A DNA stretch of 19,411 bases from JALZAH01 sp051000755. GTDB lineage: Bacteria > Actinomycetota > Acidimicrobiia > Acidimicrobiales > Palsa-688. The notes under the pieces were generated by a model. That model was not told where the DNA came from and did not search any database. It saw only the letters and a list, made by a program, of their open reading frames with translations. Below are positions 1-6,021 of the stretch, piece by piece (position 1 is the stretch's first letter; every line of letters begins with the position of its first letter). Both the position numbers and the translations under genes were made by a program. The stretch is taken from positions 1-19,411 of the forward strand of contig JBPCNZ010000028.1 of the NCBI GenBank assembly GCA_051000755.1. Reading direction: 5' to 3'.

Positions 1-309
1 GTCGGCCAGTTCTGAGTCGAAGAGGAACTCCGGTTCGGGGTCCATCGCTGTCGCTGCGATGAACATCGCCATGGCGGTGAGCCGCATATCACGCGGTTCG
101 TGGTGGGCGGCGAAGACCATTGTCGAGACGTACTTGCAGGCCGGGCAGTCGGCAGAGTCGACCGTGGTGATCGTCACGTAGTTGGTGACGGGCATCGAAC
201 ACACGGTGCGGTCAGGGTTGAGCGCCCAATGGTGAACGAGTCCGTCGCCGAGGCCGCTGATGTTCGCTTCGGCGATCTGAATGGACGGCGTGGTGGGTGT
301 GGTGGTCAT
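1..309 (-). CDS. Hypothetical element protein, C-terminus cut by window edge
   Basis: An open frame runs from ATG at 309 to the left edge without a stop (103 codons visible). The start is supported by AAGGAG seven bases upstream (minus strand). The protein begins MTTTPTTPSIQIAEANISGL, continues with a region containing VHHWALNPDRTVCSMPVTNY, and has a CPAC pair (DSADCPACKYV) around residues 54-60. It then has an alanine/methionine-rich helical stretch near RLTAMAMFIAATAMDPE. No family is recognised. The CxxC pair could bind metal, but a second pair is not visible. It is the first gene after the primase-helicase operon, same strand, separated by 167 bases, so it may have its own promoter. The strong ribosome binding site makes it likely to be a real gene. 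Confidence 0.65.
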   Translation of the reverse strand, partial: MTTTPTTPSIQIAEANISGLGDGLVHHWALNPDRTVCSMPVTNYVTITTVDSADCPACKYVSTMVFAAHHEPRDMRLTAMAMFIAATAMDPEPEFLFDSELAD

Positions 310-354
310 GGTTTGCTCCTTGCTGGTTGGTGAATTCGAGGGGTCCGGACAGTG

Positions 355-396
355 GGGTGAGGCAAGGGGTCTGCCGGGTGTTGCAGGGTGTTTGCC
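355..396. repeat. Degenerate iteron-like direct repeats
   Basis: Four imperfect copies of a unit close to GGGTGTTGCC lie head to tail: GGGTGAGGCA (355-364), GGGTCTGCC (367-375), GGGTGTTGCA (376-385) and GGGTGTTTGCC (386-396). Their starts are 9 to 12 bases apart, about one helical turn. They sit in the only sizeable gene-free gap of the element, directly after the helicase gene. In SaPI-type islands the replication origin with iterons lies in a similar place. Candidate origin or protein-binding array; the copies are short and degenerate, so chance is not excluded. Confidence 0.4.
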
Positions 397-431
397 AGTT
401 ACTTCCTCATTGCGCGCGCGTGGCGGGTAAT

Positions 432-453
432 GGGCATATACCCGGCGATGCCC
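432..453. terminator. Short inverted repeat after the helicase gene
   Basis: GGGCAT (432-437) and ATGCCC (448-453) form a six-base stem with a ten-base loop, 24 bases past the helicase stop. There is no T-run, so it is a weak terminator candidate. The minus-strand reading of the same segment contains TATATG with TCGAAA 18 bases upstream, so it could instead be part of a promoter for the gene at 1-309. Confidence 0.2.
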
Positions 454-476
454 GGCACTTTCGACGTTTCCGCAGG

Positions 477-1889
477 TCAAGGCATGTTCTTGGATTCTTC
501 GGTGCGAAGCCCGAGTCCCTGCCACCAGGTCCGTTCCTTGCGGTCTGGCTCCCCGATATAGCCGTGCTCCTCGATCCGAGGAGCTAACGCTTTTTGGCTG
601 AGCGGGTGAGTGATGCCCTGTTCGACACACCACGCTTTGTACGCTTCGTAGAGCGGTGTCGACTGCACCTTGAGCATCGGATTGGTCGTGCAGCAGTCGG
701 CGATGAACTGGCCGATGACGTCTTGTTCGAGCCGGTACTGCTCGGTGGCCTTGACGACCGCCTCGGGTGTGTCGAGGCCTCGACGCTGCCATTCAAGACA
801 GCCGGCGATCGCCCAGCGCAGGATGCCGGGGAGCTCGTCGGCGAGATGCTCGGCGAGGTGTTCGTCCTGATCGTCGGGTGCGATGCTTACCGTGAACGGG
901 ATCAGCTTGATCCGACGCCAGATCCCCAGGTCGGTGCCCCGGATCGCCGGCTTGTGGTTCGCGCAGAGCCACACCTTGTGGGTCGGTGCGAAGGACCAGA
1001 AGTCCTGCCGCATGTACCGGGCGGTGAGCCGATCACCGCCAGTGATCTCTTTCACGGTCGGCTCGTCGAGCCTCGAGGCCTGGTCGAGTTCCTGGGCGAT
1101 GACGACACGCCGGCCGTGGAGCGCGGCTACCGAGGTTGGGTGGTCGGGGTGTCGGTCGGCGATGAGGAGCCTGGGTGGTGCTGGGGCGCCGTGTTCGCCG
1201 GCCATGTCGAGGAGTACCCGCATGAGGGTGCTCTTGCCGTTGGCGCCGGCGCCGTAGCCGAAGAACAGGGCGTGCTCGAGGACGGTCCCGGTCAGGCTGT
1301 AGCCGATCGCCCGCTGCAAGAACCGGAGGACGGTGGCGTCGGGCAGGACCGCCTCGAGGAACTTCAGGAACTGCGGACAGGTGGCGTGCTCGTCGTAGAT
1401 GACGTCGGTGGACTTGGTCAGGAGGTCCTGGCGCCGGTGCGGGCCGAGCAGTCCGGTCCGCAGATCGATGGTGCCGTTGGCGACGGTGAGCAACCATGGG
1501 TCGGTGTCGAGCTCGTCGACCAGGACGGGAATGGTCGCCTCGGTGGACGCCAGGGCGATCGTGTTGTTGATCCCGGCGTTGCTCTGCGACTTGATGCCCC
1601 ACCGGAACAGCTTGTCGTCGCTGCCCGCTCGGGCCTCGTCGAGAATCCGGTCGGCGATCTGCTTGGCTCGGCGGTGTACAGCGCCGGTGTTGTCGACCTG
1701 CCAGCATCGGCCTGTCCACACGAGCCACTTGCCCCACTCGGCCACGTAGCGGAGGTCGTGGCCGTGGTCGTCGACCAGGCGGCGGGCGTTGCCGAGCTCG
1801 GTCGCTTCGTAGTGCCCGGTCTGCTCGGGATCCTTCTCGGCCGGGGCTGGCGGCAGACCGGCCATGATTCGGTCCTCGATCGACGTCAT
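477..1889 (-). CDS. Phage/plasmid D5-like SF3 helicase (primase C-terminal type)
   Basis: A 470-residue protein of the P4/D5 family: an SF3 ATPase that unwinds the element's origin and works with a primase. Seen: a D5_N-type region with WLLTVANGTIDLRTG (about residues 132-146); Walker A in GYGAGANGKST (211-221); a Walker B-like strand RRVVIAQELD (260-269); the motif C region HKVWLCANHKPAIRG, with Asn near 311; and the arginine pair in GIWRRIKLIPF (322-332). A C-terminal helical region follows. The chosen ATG at 1889 overlaps the TGA of the upstream primase gene (ATGA) and has GGAGAG upstream; the frame stays open further upstream, but that part is only the shadow of the primase gene. In many phages the primase and helicase are one polypeptide; here they are two coupled genes. 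Family assignment is secure, role in element replication inferred. Confidence 0.9.
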   Translation of the reverse strand: MTSIEDRIMAGLPPAPAEKDPEQTGHYEATELGNARRLVDDHGHDLRYVAEWGKWLVWTGRCWQVDNTGAVHRRAKQIADRILDEARAGSDDKLFRWGIKSQSNAGINNTIALASTEATIPVLVDELDTDPWLLTVANGTIDLRTGLLGPHRRQDLLTKSTDVIYDEHATCPQFLKFLEAVLPDATVLRFLQRAIGYSLTGTVLEHALFFGYGAGANGKSTLMRVLLDMAGEHGAPAPPRLLIADRHPDHPTSVAALHGRRVVIAQELDQASRLDEPTVKEITGGDRLTARYMRQDFWSFAPTHKVWLCANHKPAIRGTDLGIWRRIKLIPFTVSIAPDDQDEHLAEHLADELPGILRWAIAGCLEWQRRGLDTPEAVVKATEQYRLEQDVIGQFIADCCTTNPMLKVQSTPLYEAYKAWCVEQGITHPLSQKALAPRIEEHGYIGEPDRKERTWWQGLGLRTEESKNMP

Positions 1890-2791
1890 GCCACTCTCCG
1901 TCTCGGTGATTTCTGGTCTGCGCCGCGGAACCCGCTCTCGATGGTCCGCTCGATCTCGTCGTCGTCGAGGCCGATCTGGCGGGCGACCTGCACGAGCCGA
2001 TCGACGGCGAGGCGCTGATCGAGCTTGCGATCGTTGATCAGCTGACGAAGCCGGAACGCGGCCCGGACGAGCGTGTGGTTCCGTTCGCCGGGCGTAGCCG
2101 ACGCCAGGCGGCCCAGCTCGCCTTCGAGGGCTCGCTGCCCGTACAGGTCGCCTGCGGGGGCCTGAGGCCCGGAACCAGGGCCTGGCGGCTTGCCGGCTGG
2201 CTTGTGGAGGTCGAGCAGCCATGCCGGCGCCGGCCGGATGTCCGCTCCGAGACCGTAGAGCGGGTCGCCGGGCAGGAACACGGTCCAGGAGCCGTCCCGC
2301 CTGACACTCCCAGGCTGAGCCGCATAACCGCCGATCCCCCGCCAGTCCACGTTTTTCAGACCGCCGTAGGTGGTGGCGTTGCCCATCCCGGTCGGAGCCA
2401 CCCGCACATGCCACCCGTCTCGAGGCGTCCTGATCGTCGGCCCGATGATGAACGGGTCGTCGTCAGGGTTGTCCGCCTTGGGCATCGCCGCATCGAGCGC
2501 GGCGAGAGCCTCCGGGCTGTCGATGTCGAGGACGTCGTAGGTGATTCCGGTCGGGGACCCGACGTTGCCGTCCGGGGCCAGCCGGGCCATCTCGTCGATC
2601 ACGGCCCGGTCCTGGCTGGCGTCGTAGAAGCCATGCCCGAGCCGGCCGCACTCCCCATGACACTTGCCGCGCAGCGGGTCGCCCTTCGGGTGTGCTGACG
2701 GGATCGCCGGGATCTTGTCGAACGGTGCCAGCGGGAACACCGGCTCGCGCTCGGCCAGGGGTAGGGCGAGTCCCAGGAAGCGGCCGATCAC
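1886..2791 (-). CDS. Bifunctional primase/polymerase (Prim-Pol, AEP superfamily)
   Basis: A 301-residue protein with an N-terminal archaeo-eukaryotic primase-like domain (about residues 5-195) that would synthesise primers for element replication. Seen: the opening FLGLALPLAEREPVFPLAPF, usual in this family; a cysteine/histidine knuckle CHGECGRLGHG (44-54); the metal-binding acidic motif VLDID (87-91); His128 in GWHVRV; and the third acidic motif VDWRGIGGYAAQPGSV from about 148. The C-terminal third is helical. Start is GTG at 2791, overlapping the TGA of the upstream gene (GTGA); the stop overlaps the helicase ATG. It is therefore translationally coupled on both sides and probably made in proportion to the helicase. 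Catalytic motifs look intact. Related proteins occur in actinophages, AICEs and satellites, so the gene alone does not identify the element type. Confidence 0.88.
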   Translation of the reverse strand: MIGRFLGLALPLAEREPVFPLAPFDKIPAIPSAHPKGDPLRGKCHGECGRLGHGFYDASQDRAVIDEMARLAPDGNVGSPTGITYDVLDIDSPEALAALDAAMPKADNPDDDPFIIGPTIRTPRDGWHVRVAPTGMGNATTYGGLKNVDWRGIGGYAAQPGSVRRDGSWTVFLPGDPLYGLGADIRPAPAWLLDLHKPAGKPPGPGSGPQAPAGDLYGQRALEGELGRLASATPGERNHTLVRAAFRLRQLINDRKLDQRLAVDRLVQVARQIGLDDDEIERTIESGFRGADQKSPRRRVA

Positions 2792-3231
2792 GGCGCCGGC
2801 TCGTCGAGCTGAGGCGTTTGCGGTTGAGGACGTCGAGGAGGGGGATCGTGACCCAGCCCGTCGTCGTCTGCGATCGGCTGCCCGCAGGCGTCGCAGGTCC
2901 AGGTCAGGGCGGTGTCTTGCTGCAAGCGCTTGTAGACATCCTGGCGGCTGGCGATGTTCCGCCGTCCGATTCGTCGATGCAGGACGTCATGCGGACCGTC
3001 GGCGAGGGCACGCTCGGCCAGCTCCCCGGCTCGGAAGATCGTCTCGGTGCAGTACTCGAGGGAGCCGCAGCCCGAGTACCAGTCACCGGTCGCCTGGATG
3101 GCGAGATCCATAGCCCGCTGAGCCTCGGTCCACGACTCCGGGTCGGATGACGCTGGGTCCCCCCGGGGACCCTGGGATGATGACGAAAAGTCGCCCCGGT
3201 CCCGTCGGGTCATCTGCTGGCCGGTCGGCAT
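2788..3231 (-). CDS. Hypothetical protein with a CxxC motif, replication operon
   Basis: I do not recognise a named family. The 147-residue product has a hydrophilic start, then a segment SDPESWTEAQ that is also found (as ADPESWTDAQ) in the next gene upstream. A helical middle part with several cysteines follows (YSGCGSLEYCTET). Near the C-terminus is WTCDACGQPIADDDGLGHD, like the first half of a zinc ribbon, and the end is proline-rich. ATG at 3231 overlaps the previous TAA (TAATG) and the TGA overlaps the primase GTG, so it belongs to the replication operon. A second in-frame ATG lies six codons in. The position between xis and primase suggests an accessory regulatory or replication role, which is inference only. 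Confidence 0.65.
   Translation of the reverse strand: MPTGQQMTRRDRGDFSSSSQGPRGDPASSDPESWTEAQRAMDLAIQATGDWYSGCGSLEYCTETIFRAGELAERALADGPHDVLHRRIGRRNIASRQDVYKRLQQDTALTWTCDACGQPIADDDGLGHDPPPRRPQPQTPQLDEPAP
3125..3172. repeat. Duplicated segment copy 1 with GGGTCCCC/GGGGACCC palindrome
   Basis: A 22-base segment (3125-3146) is identical to 3409-3430 in the neighbouring gene. It is followed by a perfect eight-base inverted repeat, GGGTCCCC (3155-3162) and GGGGACCC (3165-3172), with a two-base centre. The segment lies inside the coding sequence of the 147-residue protein and encodes the DPESWT motif. Confidence 0.7.
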
Positions 3232-3926
3232 TAGCTCTGGCCCAGCAGACTGGCGAGTTCGCCGTCGAGGTCCTGTTCCCGGATCAGGCCGAGCTGGGCG
3301 GTCGCCTCAACCGACGGCTTGTAGATGCCTCGCTGCAACACGTTGAACGCGGTGAGCAACGTCTTGGTGGCCTCGACGACCTTGCGGTCGAAGGTCTCCC
3401 ATTGGGCGTCGGTCCACGACTCCGGGTCGGCGGACCCTGGGATACTTTTAGTATCCTGGGGTACCAGCAAACCCTTCACGTGGTTCATCCCGAGTCGCTT
3501 CCTCCCCGTCGCTTCCTGGTAGGCGACGATGACTTCAACGGCCCGTTCGTGAGTGGCTCCGTTTGTTGCGAACTCCCGAATGGCCGTCGCTGATTGAGTC
3601 CGAAACAGTCGACGCTGCTCGTCCGTTCCAGCGGCGAAGAAGTGCCCAGTGATGACGTAGCCCTTGATTGTGCTCGTGGTCTTTTCGATCCCGCTCTCGG
3701 TCAGGTGCCGCTGGCATTCACCTATGGCGGACGCGGAGCAGTCGCCGGGCATCTCCTCGGTGAGCGCATCGACGATCGCCCACAGCGAGCCTTCCTCGGA
3801 TAGGAATGCTTGGACTGTCTTGGTGAACTTAGGCACGCGGGTGCTCCTTGGTGAGTTGGCGGTGGGGTGGTTCTGCGGTGTGGGCGGGACGGGGGACATC
3901 GCCCGGGGTTGCAGCATCAGGGCCAT
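3231..3926 (-). CDS. Hypothetical protein, second gene of the xis-primase operon
   Basis: A 231-residue protein without a recognised family. ATG at 3926 is chosen because it overlaps the xis stop (TGATG) and has AAGGGGG upstream; an in-frame GTG lies further upstream but would overlap xis by 40 bases. The N-terminal 35 residues are proline-rich and probably disordered. A helical region from VPKFTKTVQAFLSEEGSLWA to about residue 145 includes TTSTIKGYVITGHFF and RLFRTQSATAIREFATNG, which could hold a DNA-binding helix pair. After a linker come ADPESWTDAQ and a C-terminal helical domain. The linker is encoded by an AT-rich hairpin at 3440-3456. Position next to xis suggests a regulator or replication accessory, comparable to the small genes between xis and pri in satellites; this is inference. 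Confidence 0.65.
   Translation of the reverse strand: MALMLQPRAMSPVPPTPQNHPTANSPRSTRVPKFTKTVQAFLSEEGSLWAIVDALTEEMPGDCSASAIGECQRHLTESGIEKTTSTIKGYVITGHFFAAGTDEQRRLFRTQSATAIREFATNGATHERAVEVIVAYQEATGRKRLGMNHVKGLLVPQDTKSIPGSADPESWTDAQWETFDRKVVEATKTLLTAFNVLQRGIYKPSVEATAQLGLIREQDLDGELASLLGQS
3409..3456. repeat. Duplicated segment copy 2 with GGATACT/AGTATCC hairpin
   Basis: Positions 3409-3430 are identical to 3125-3146. Next to it is a perfect seven-base inverted repeat, GGATACT (3440-3446) and AGTATCC (3450-3456), with a TTT centre, unusually AT-rich for this DNA. Both copies are also adjacent to a shared CCCTGGGAT, but the spacing differs by 17 bases. Confidence 0.7.
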
Positions 3927-4129
3927 CACGCCGCCCCCTTGCTGGCCTGCTCGGCCAACCAGCACTCCACGTCCTCAGGCCGCCAGCGGACGTGGTTGCC
4001 GCTGATCTTGATGGCCGGCGGTGCCGTGCGGCGGTGCCGCCACTGGTAGATCGTGCCCTTCGGCACGTTCAGGTAGGCGGCAAGCTCGTCGATCGTCATG
4101 AGCGGCTCCCGCTCGGTTTGTACGGTCAC
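3926..4129 (-). CDS. xis: Excisionase-like HTH_17 (MerR-type winged helix) protein
   Basis: A 67-residue protein with a helix-turn-helix typical of excisionases: MTIDELAAYLNVPKGTIYQW, then RRTAPPAIKISGNHVRWRPE and a closing helix ending WLAEQASKGAA. Such proteins bend DNA at the attachment site and favour excision by the integrase; some also regulate transcription. Start is the GTG at 4129, with GAGG just upstream; an internal ATG at 4099 with GGGAG at proper spacing would give a 57-residue protein and is a real alternative. It is the first gene of the minus-strand operon and has a strong promoter 52 bases upstream. The stop overlaps the next start (TGATG). It is divergent from the integrase, unlike the usual pSAM2-type order. 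Family assignment is good; the excision role is inferred from size and context. Confidence 0.8.
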   Translation of the reverse strand: MTVQTEREPLMTIDELAAYLNVPKGTIYQWRHRRTAPPAIKISGNHVRWRPEDVECWLAEQASKGAA

Positions 4130-4180
4130 TGGGACCTCGCTTTCCCGGCTGAAGCTCTGGTGAATCAGCGCTTGAAAGCC

Positions 4181-4209
4181 AGTATCACACGCCTGTGATT
4201 CGTCGTCAA
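4181..4209 (-). promoter_or_regulatory. Promoter of the xis-primase-helicase operon
   Basis: On the minus strand, TTGACG (4209-4204) and GATACT (4186-4181) are separated by exactly 17 bases. TG followed by one base before the -10 makes it an extended -10. The expected transcript starts near 4174, leaving a leader of about 45 bases before the xis GTG. This is the best sigma-70-type promoter in the window. Confidence 0.7.
4184..4199. promoter_or_regulatory. Candidate operator inside the xis promoter
   Basis: A perfect inverted repeat, ATCACA (4184-4189) and TGTGAT (4194-4199) around CGCC, lies between the -35 and -10 boxes and touches the -10. A protein bound here would block the xis operon. 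The adjacent XRE regulator is the obvious candidate. A 9-base direct repeat, AAGCTCTGG, occurs on both sides (4152-4160 and 4208-4216); the right copy overlaps the -35 boxes of both divergent promoters. Confidence 0.55.
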
Positions 4210-4213
4210 GCTC

Positions 4214-4242
4214 TGGAAAGTCAACTCTCCATCCGCTATGGT
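4214..4242 (+). promoter_or_regulatory. Leaderless promoter of the regulator-integrase unit
   Basis: TGGAAA (4214-4219) and TATGGT (4237-4242) are 17 bases apart. The ATG of the regulator begins seven bases after the -10 box (4249), the distance expected when the transcript starts at the A of the start codon. There is no ribosome binding site before that ATG, which agrees with a leaderless message. The -35 is poor, as is common in actinobacteria. Confidence 0.5.
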
Positions 4243-4248
4243 CATCCC

Positions 4249-4929
4249 ATGGCAGAGGACGGAAGAACGCTGGGGGAGCTGCTAGGGGTGAACCTGCGCC
4301 GGCTCCGAGGGCATCGGACCCAGGATGAGTTGGCTGCTGAGCTCCGCCGGTCAGGCTTGCAGTGGACGCGACCGGTTCTCGCCTCTGTGGAAGCCGGCAC
4401 TCGACGAGTCGACCTGGGGGAGCTGCCCCTGCTGCTCTTGGCGCTCAATGTCACGTTGGGTGACCTGCTCGCCGGCAAGGGACGGATCGCGCTGGTCCCG
4501 GGGGCGTCGATGGACGCGCCGGCCATCCGGGCGATACTGGCCGGTCACACCGCTGGGATCACTCTCGGCCAAGTGACGTCTGCCGAGCGAATCCGCGCAG
4601 CCGTGGAGGCGGGCACGGACGACCGGGCGCTATTCGGTGCCCTGGTGGGTCACCTGCCAGCCAAGACCTTTCGTGAGGTGGCGAGCCTCGAGGTGGGCGA
4701 GGCGGAGCACAAGGCGGCCAGGAAGCTCGACGTCTCGACCGGCATCGTCTCGGCTGCCAGCTTCTCGTTGTGGGGCCGGTCGCTGACAGCCGAACGTAAC
4801 CGGCGAGTGGGTGACGTCCTCGACGGTCGGGCCAGGCAGGCGTCCCGGGGGCATGTCACGCGGGCGCTGCTTGGCGAGTTGCGGGACCGGATCACACAAG
4901 CGAAAGGAACATCAGATGGCGAGCGTTGA
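4249..4929 (+). CDS. XRE-family regulator, candidate element repressor
   Basis: A 226-residue protein with an N-terminal Cro/C1-type helix-turn-helix (about residues 7-75). The visible segments are GELLGVNLRRLRGHRTQDEL, LASVEAGTRRVDLGEL and LLLALNVTLGDLLAGKG. The remaining 150 residues have no recognised enzymatic motif; they include ARKLDVSTGIVSAASFSLWG and then RSLTAERNRRV, a segment I associate with XRE regulators of actinobacterial mobile elements. The ATG at 4249 is preferred over an in-frame ATG at 4195 because it starts the recognisable domain and fits the leaderless promoter. The gene overlaps the integrase start by 14 bases and is divergent from xis, the position of the master repressor (Stl) in satellite islands. 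That it represses the xis promoter through 4184-4199 is inference. Confidence 0.82.
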   Translation: MAEDGRTLGELLGVNLRRLRGHRTQDELAAELRRSGLQWTRPVLASVEAGTRRVDLGELPLLLLALNVTLGDLLAGKGRIALVPGASMDAPAIRAILAGHTAGITLGQVTSAERIRAAVEAGTDDRALFGALVGHLPAKTFREVASLEVGEAEHKAARKLDVSTGIVSAASFSLWGRSLTAERNRRVGDVLDGRARQASRGHVTRALLGELRDRITQAKGTSDGER

Positions 4930-6007
4930 GAAGCGGCCTGGCGGCCGGTGGCGTGCCCGGTGGCGTGAGTTCCCGGGCAGTCCTCAGCGGACCAAGAGCT
5001 TCACCCGGAAGGTCGACGCCGAGCGCCACGTGGTGAAGGTGCAGCATGACCTGATGGTCGGTGCCTACATCGATCCGACCAGGAGCAAGACGACCGTGGA
5101 GGACTACTACCGGGTGTGGTCGGCCCGCCAGCCGTGGCGGGAGTCGACGCGAGCCGGGAGAAGCTCGGTCTTTGATGTCCACGTCTTGCCCGCTCTTGGC
5201 GCCCGGCCTCTCGGAACAATCCGGCGAGGTGATATCGAAGCGTGGGCCGCCGGCCTGACGTTGTCTGCCAGCACCGCCGGCCAGGCGGTCTCCTACCTCG
5301 CCACCATGCTCGAGGCGGCGCTGGCAGACAGGTTGCTGGTGACGAACCCCGCTCGTGGGGTGAAGCGCCCGAGCGTCGACACGGCACCGATCATTCCCTT
5401 CACGCCGGACGAGCTCGACCGGTTACGCGACGCATCGCTCCCCTGGTTCCGGGTGGCGTTGACGCTCGGGGCGTCGTGCGGCCTACGCCAGGCGGAGGCG
5501 ACCGGACTGACCGTCGACCGGATCGACTTCCTGCGCCGGGAGCTGACCGTGGACCGCCAGTTGCTCACCTCGGCCGCTGGTGGCGCTTCCTTCGGTCCGC
5601 CCAAGACGTCGCGCTCGTATCGCACCGTCCCCCTTGCTGACGGGCCACTGGCCGACCTGGCACGCCACCTCGAGACCCACGGCGCCGACGCCGATGGCTT
5701 GGTGCTGCATGAGGCGGGCCAGGCGGTGCGTCGCCAACGCTTCGGAGCGGTCTGGAGGTCTCTCCGGGCCAGGGCGGACCTGCCCGCTGCCCGCTTCCAC
5801 GACACGCGCCACACCTTCGCCTCGGTTCTGCTCTCGGGCGGGGTGCCGGTGGCGGCTGCGGCCGACTACCTGGGCCATACTCCGTCGGTGTTGCTGAAGA
5901 CCTACGCCCACCTCGCCCCGGCGGACCACGACCGAGCCCGCTCGGTGGTCCAGGCTGCCTTCGCTCGATCTGCTGAGGACTCACTGAGGACTGGAGAGCA
6001 TCTGTGA
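4916..6007 (+). CDS. int: Tyrosine recombinase / site-specific integrase
   Basis: A 363-residue phage-type integrase that would insert and excise the element. Seen: an N-terminal arm-binding region (EKRPGGRWRARWREFPGSPQ, residues 5-24); a SAM-like core-binding domain to about residue 155; and a catalytic domain with all six residues: Arg191 in CGLRQAEATG, Lys230 in PPKTSRSYRT, His295 and Arg298 in HDTRHTFAS, His321 in YLGHTPSVLL, and the nucleophile Tyr330 in KTYAHL. Start is ATG at 4916, preceded by AAAGGA at good spacing and overlapping the regulator stop by 14 bases; the frame stays open upstream, but that part is the regulator's shadow. The stop codon lies in the third of three direct repeats that probably bind this protein. 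Length and motifs are normal, so it is probably active. Confidence 0.96.
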   Translation: MASVEKRPGGRWRARWREFPGSPQRTKSFTRKVDAERHVVKVQHDLMVGAYIDPTRSKTTVEDYYRVWSARQPWRESTRAGRSSVFDVHVLPALGARPLGTIRRGDIEAWAAGLTLSASTAGQAVSYLATMLEAALADRLLVTNPARGVKRPSVDTAPIIPFTPDELDRLRDASLPWFRVALTLGASCGLRQAEATGLTVDRIDFLRRELTVDRQLLTSAAGGASFGPPKTSRSYRTVPLADGPLADLARHLETHGADADGLVLHEAGQAVRRQRFGAVWRSLRARADLPAARFHDTRHTFASVLLSGGVPVAAAADYLGHTPSVLLKTYAHLAPADHDRARSVVQAAFARSAEDSLRTGEHL

Positions 6008-6012
6008 GGACT
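5974..6012 (+). repeat. Three TGAGGACT direct repeats, candidate integrase arm sites
   Basis: Exact copies of TGAGGACT lie at 5974-5981, 5985-5992 and 6005-6012. Their starts are 11 and 20 bases apart, about one and two helical turns, so all face the same side of the DNA. They straddle the int stop codon and lie directly before the putative attachment core. Known: lambda-type integrases bind short direct repeats flanking the core through their N-terminal domain. Function is inferred. Confidence 0.55.
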
Positions 6013-6021
6013 AAAAAAGGC

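Noticed and set aside
100..587. Two plus-strand frames (100-333 and 297-587)
   Set aside because: The first is antisense to the minus-strand gene at 1-309, which has a ribosome binding site; the second covers the intergenic gap and shows no motif or ribosome binding site.
594..2018. Long plus-strand open frame of 474 codons
   Set aside because: It is antisense to the helicase and primase genes, whose motifs are intact, and its translation has low-complexity composition without any family motif.
3155..3172. The palindrome as an internal transcription terminator
   Set aside because: It lies inside coding sequence of a tightly coupled operon and has no T-run; termination there would cut off primase and helicase.
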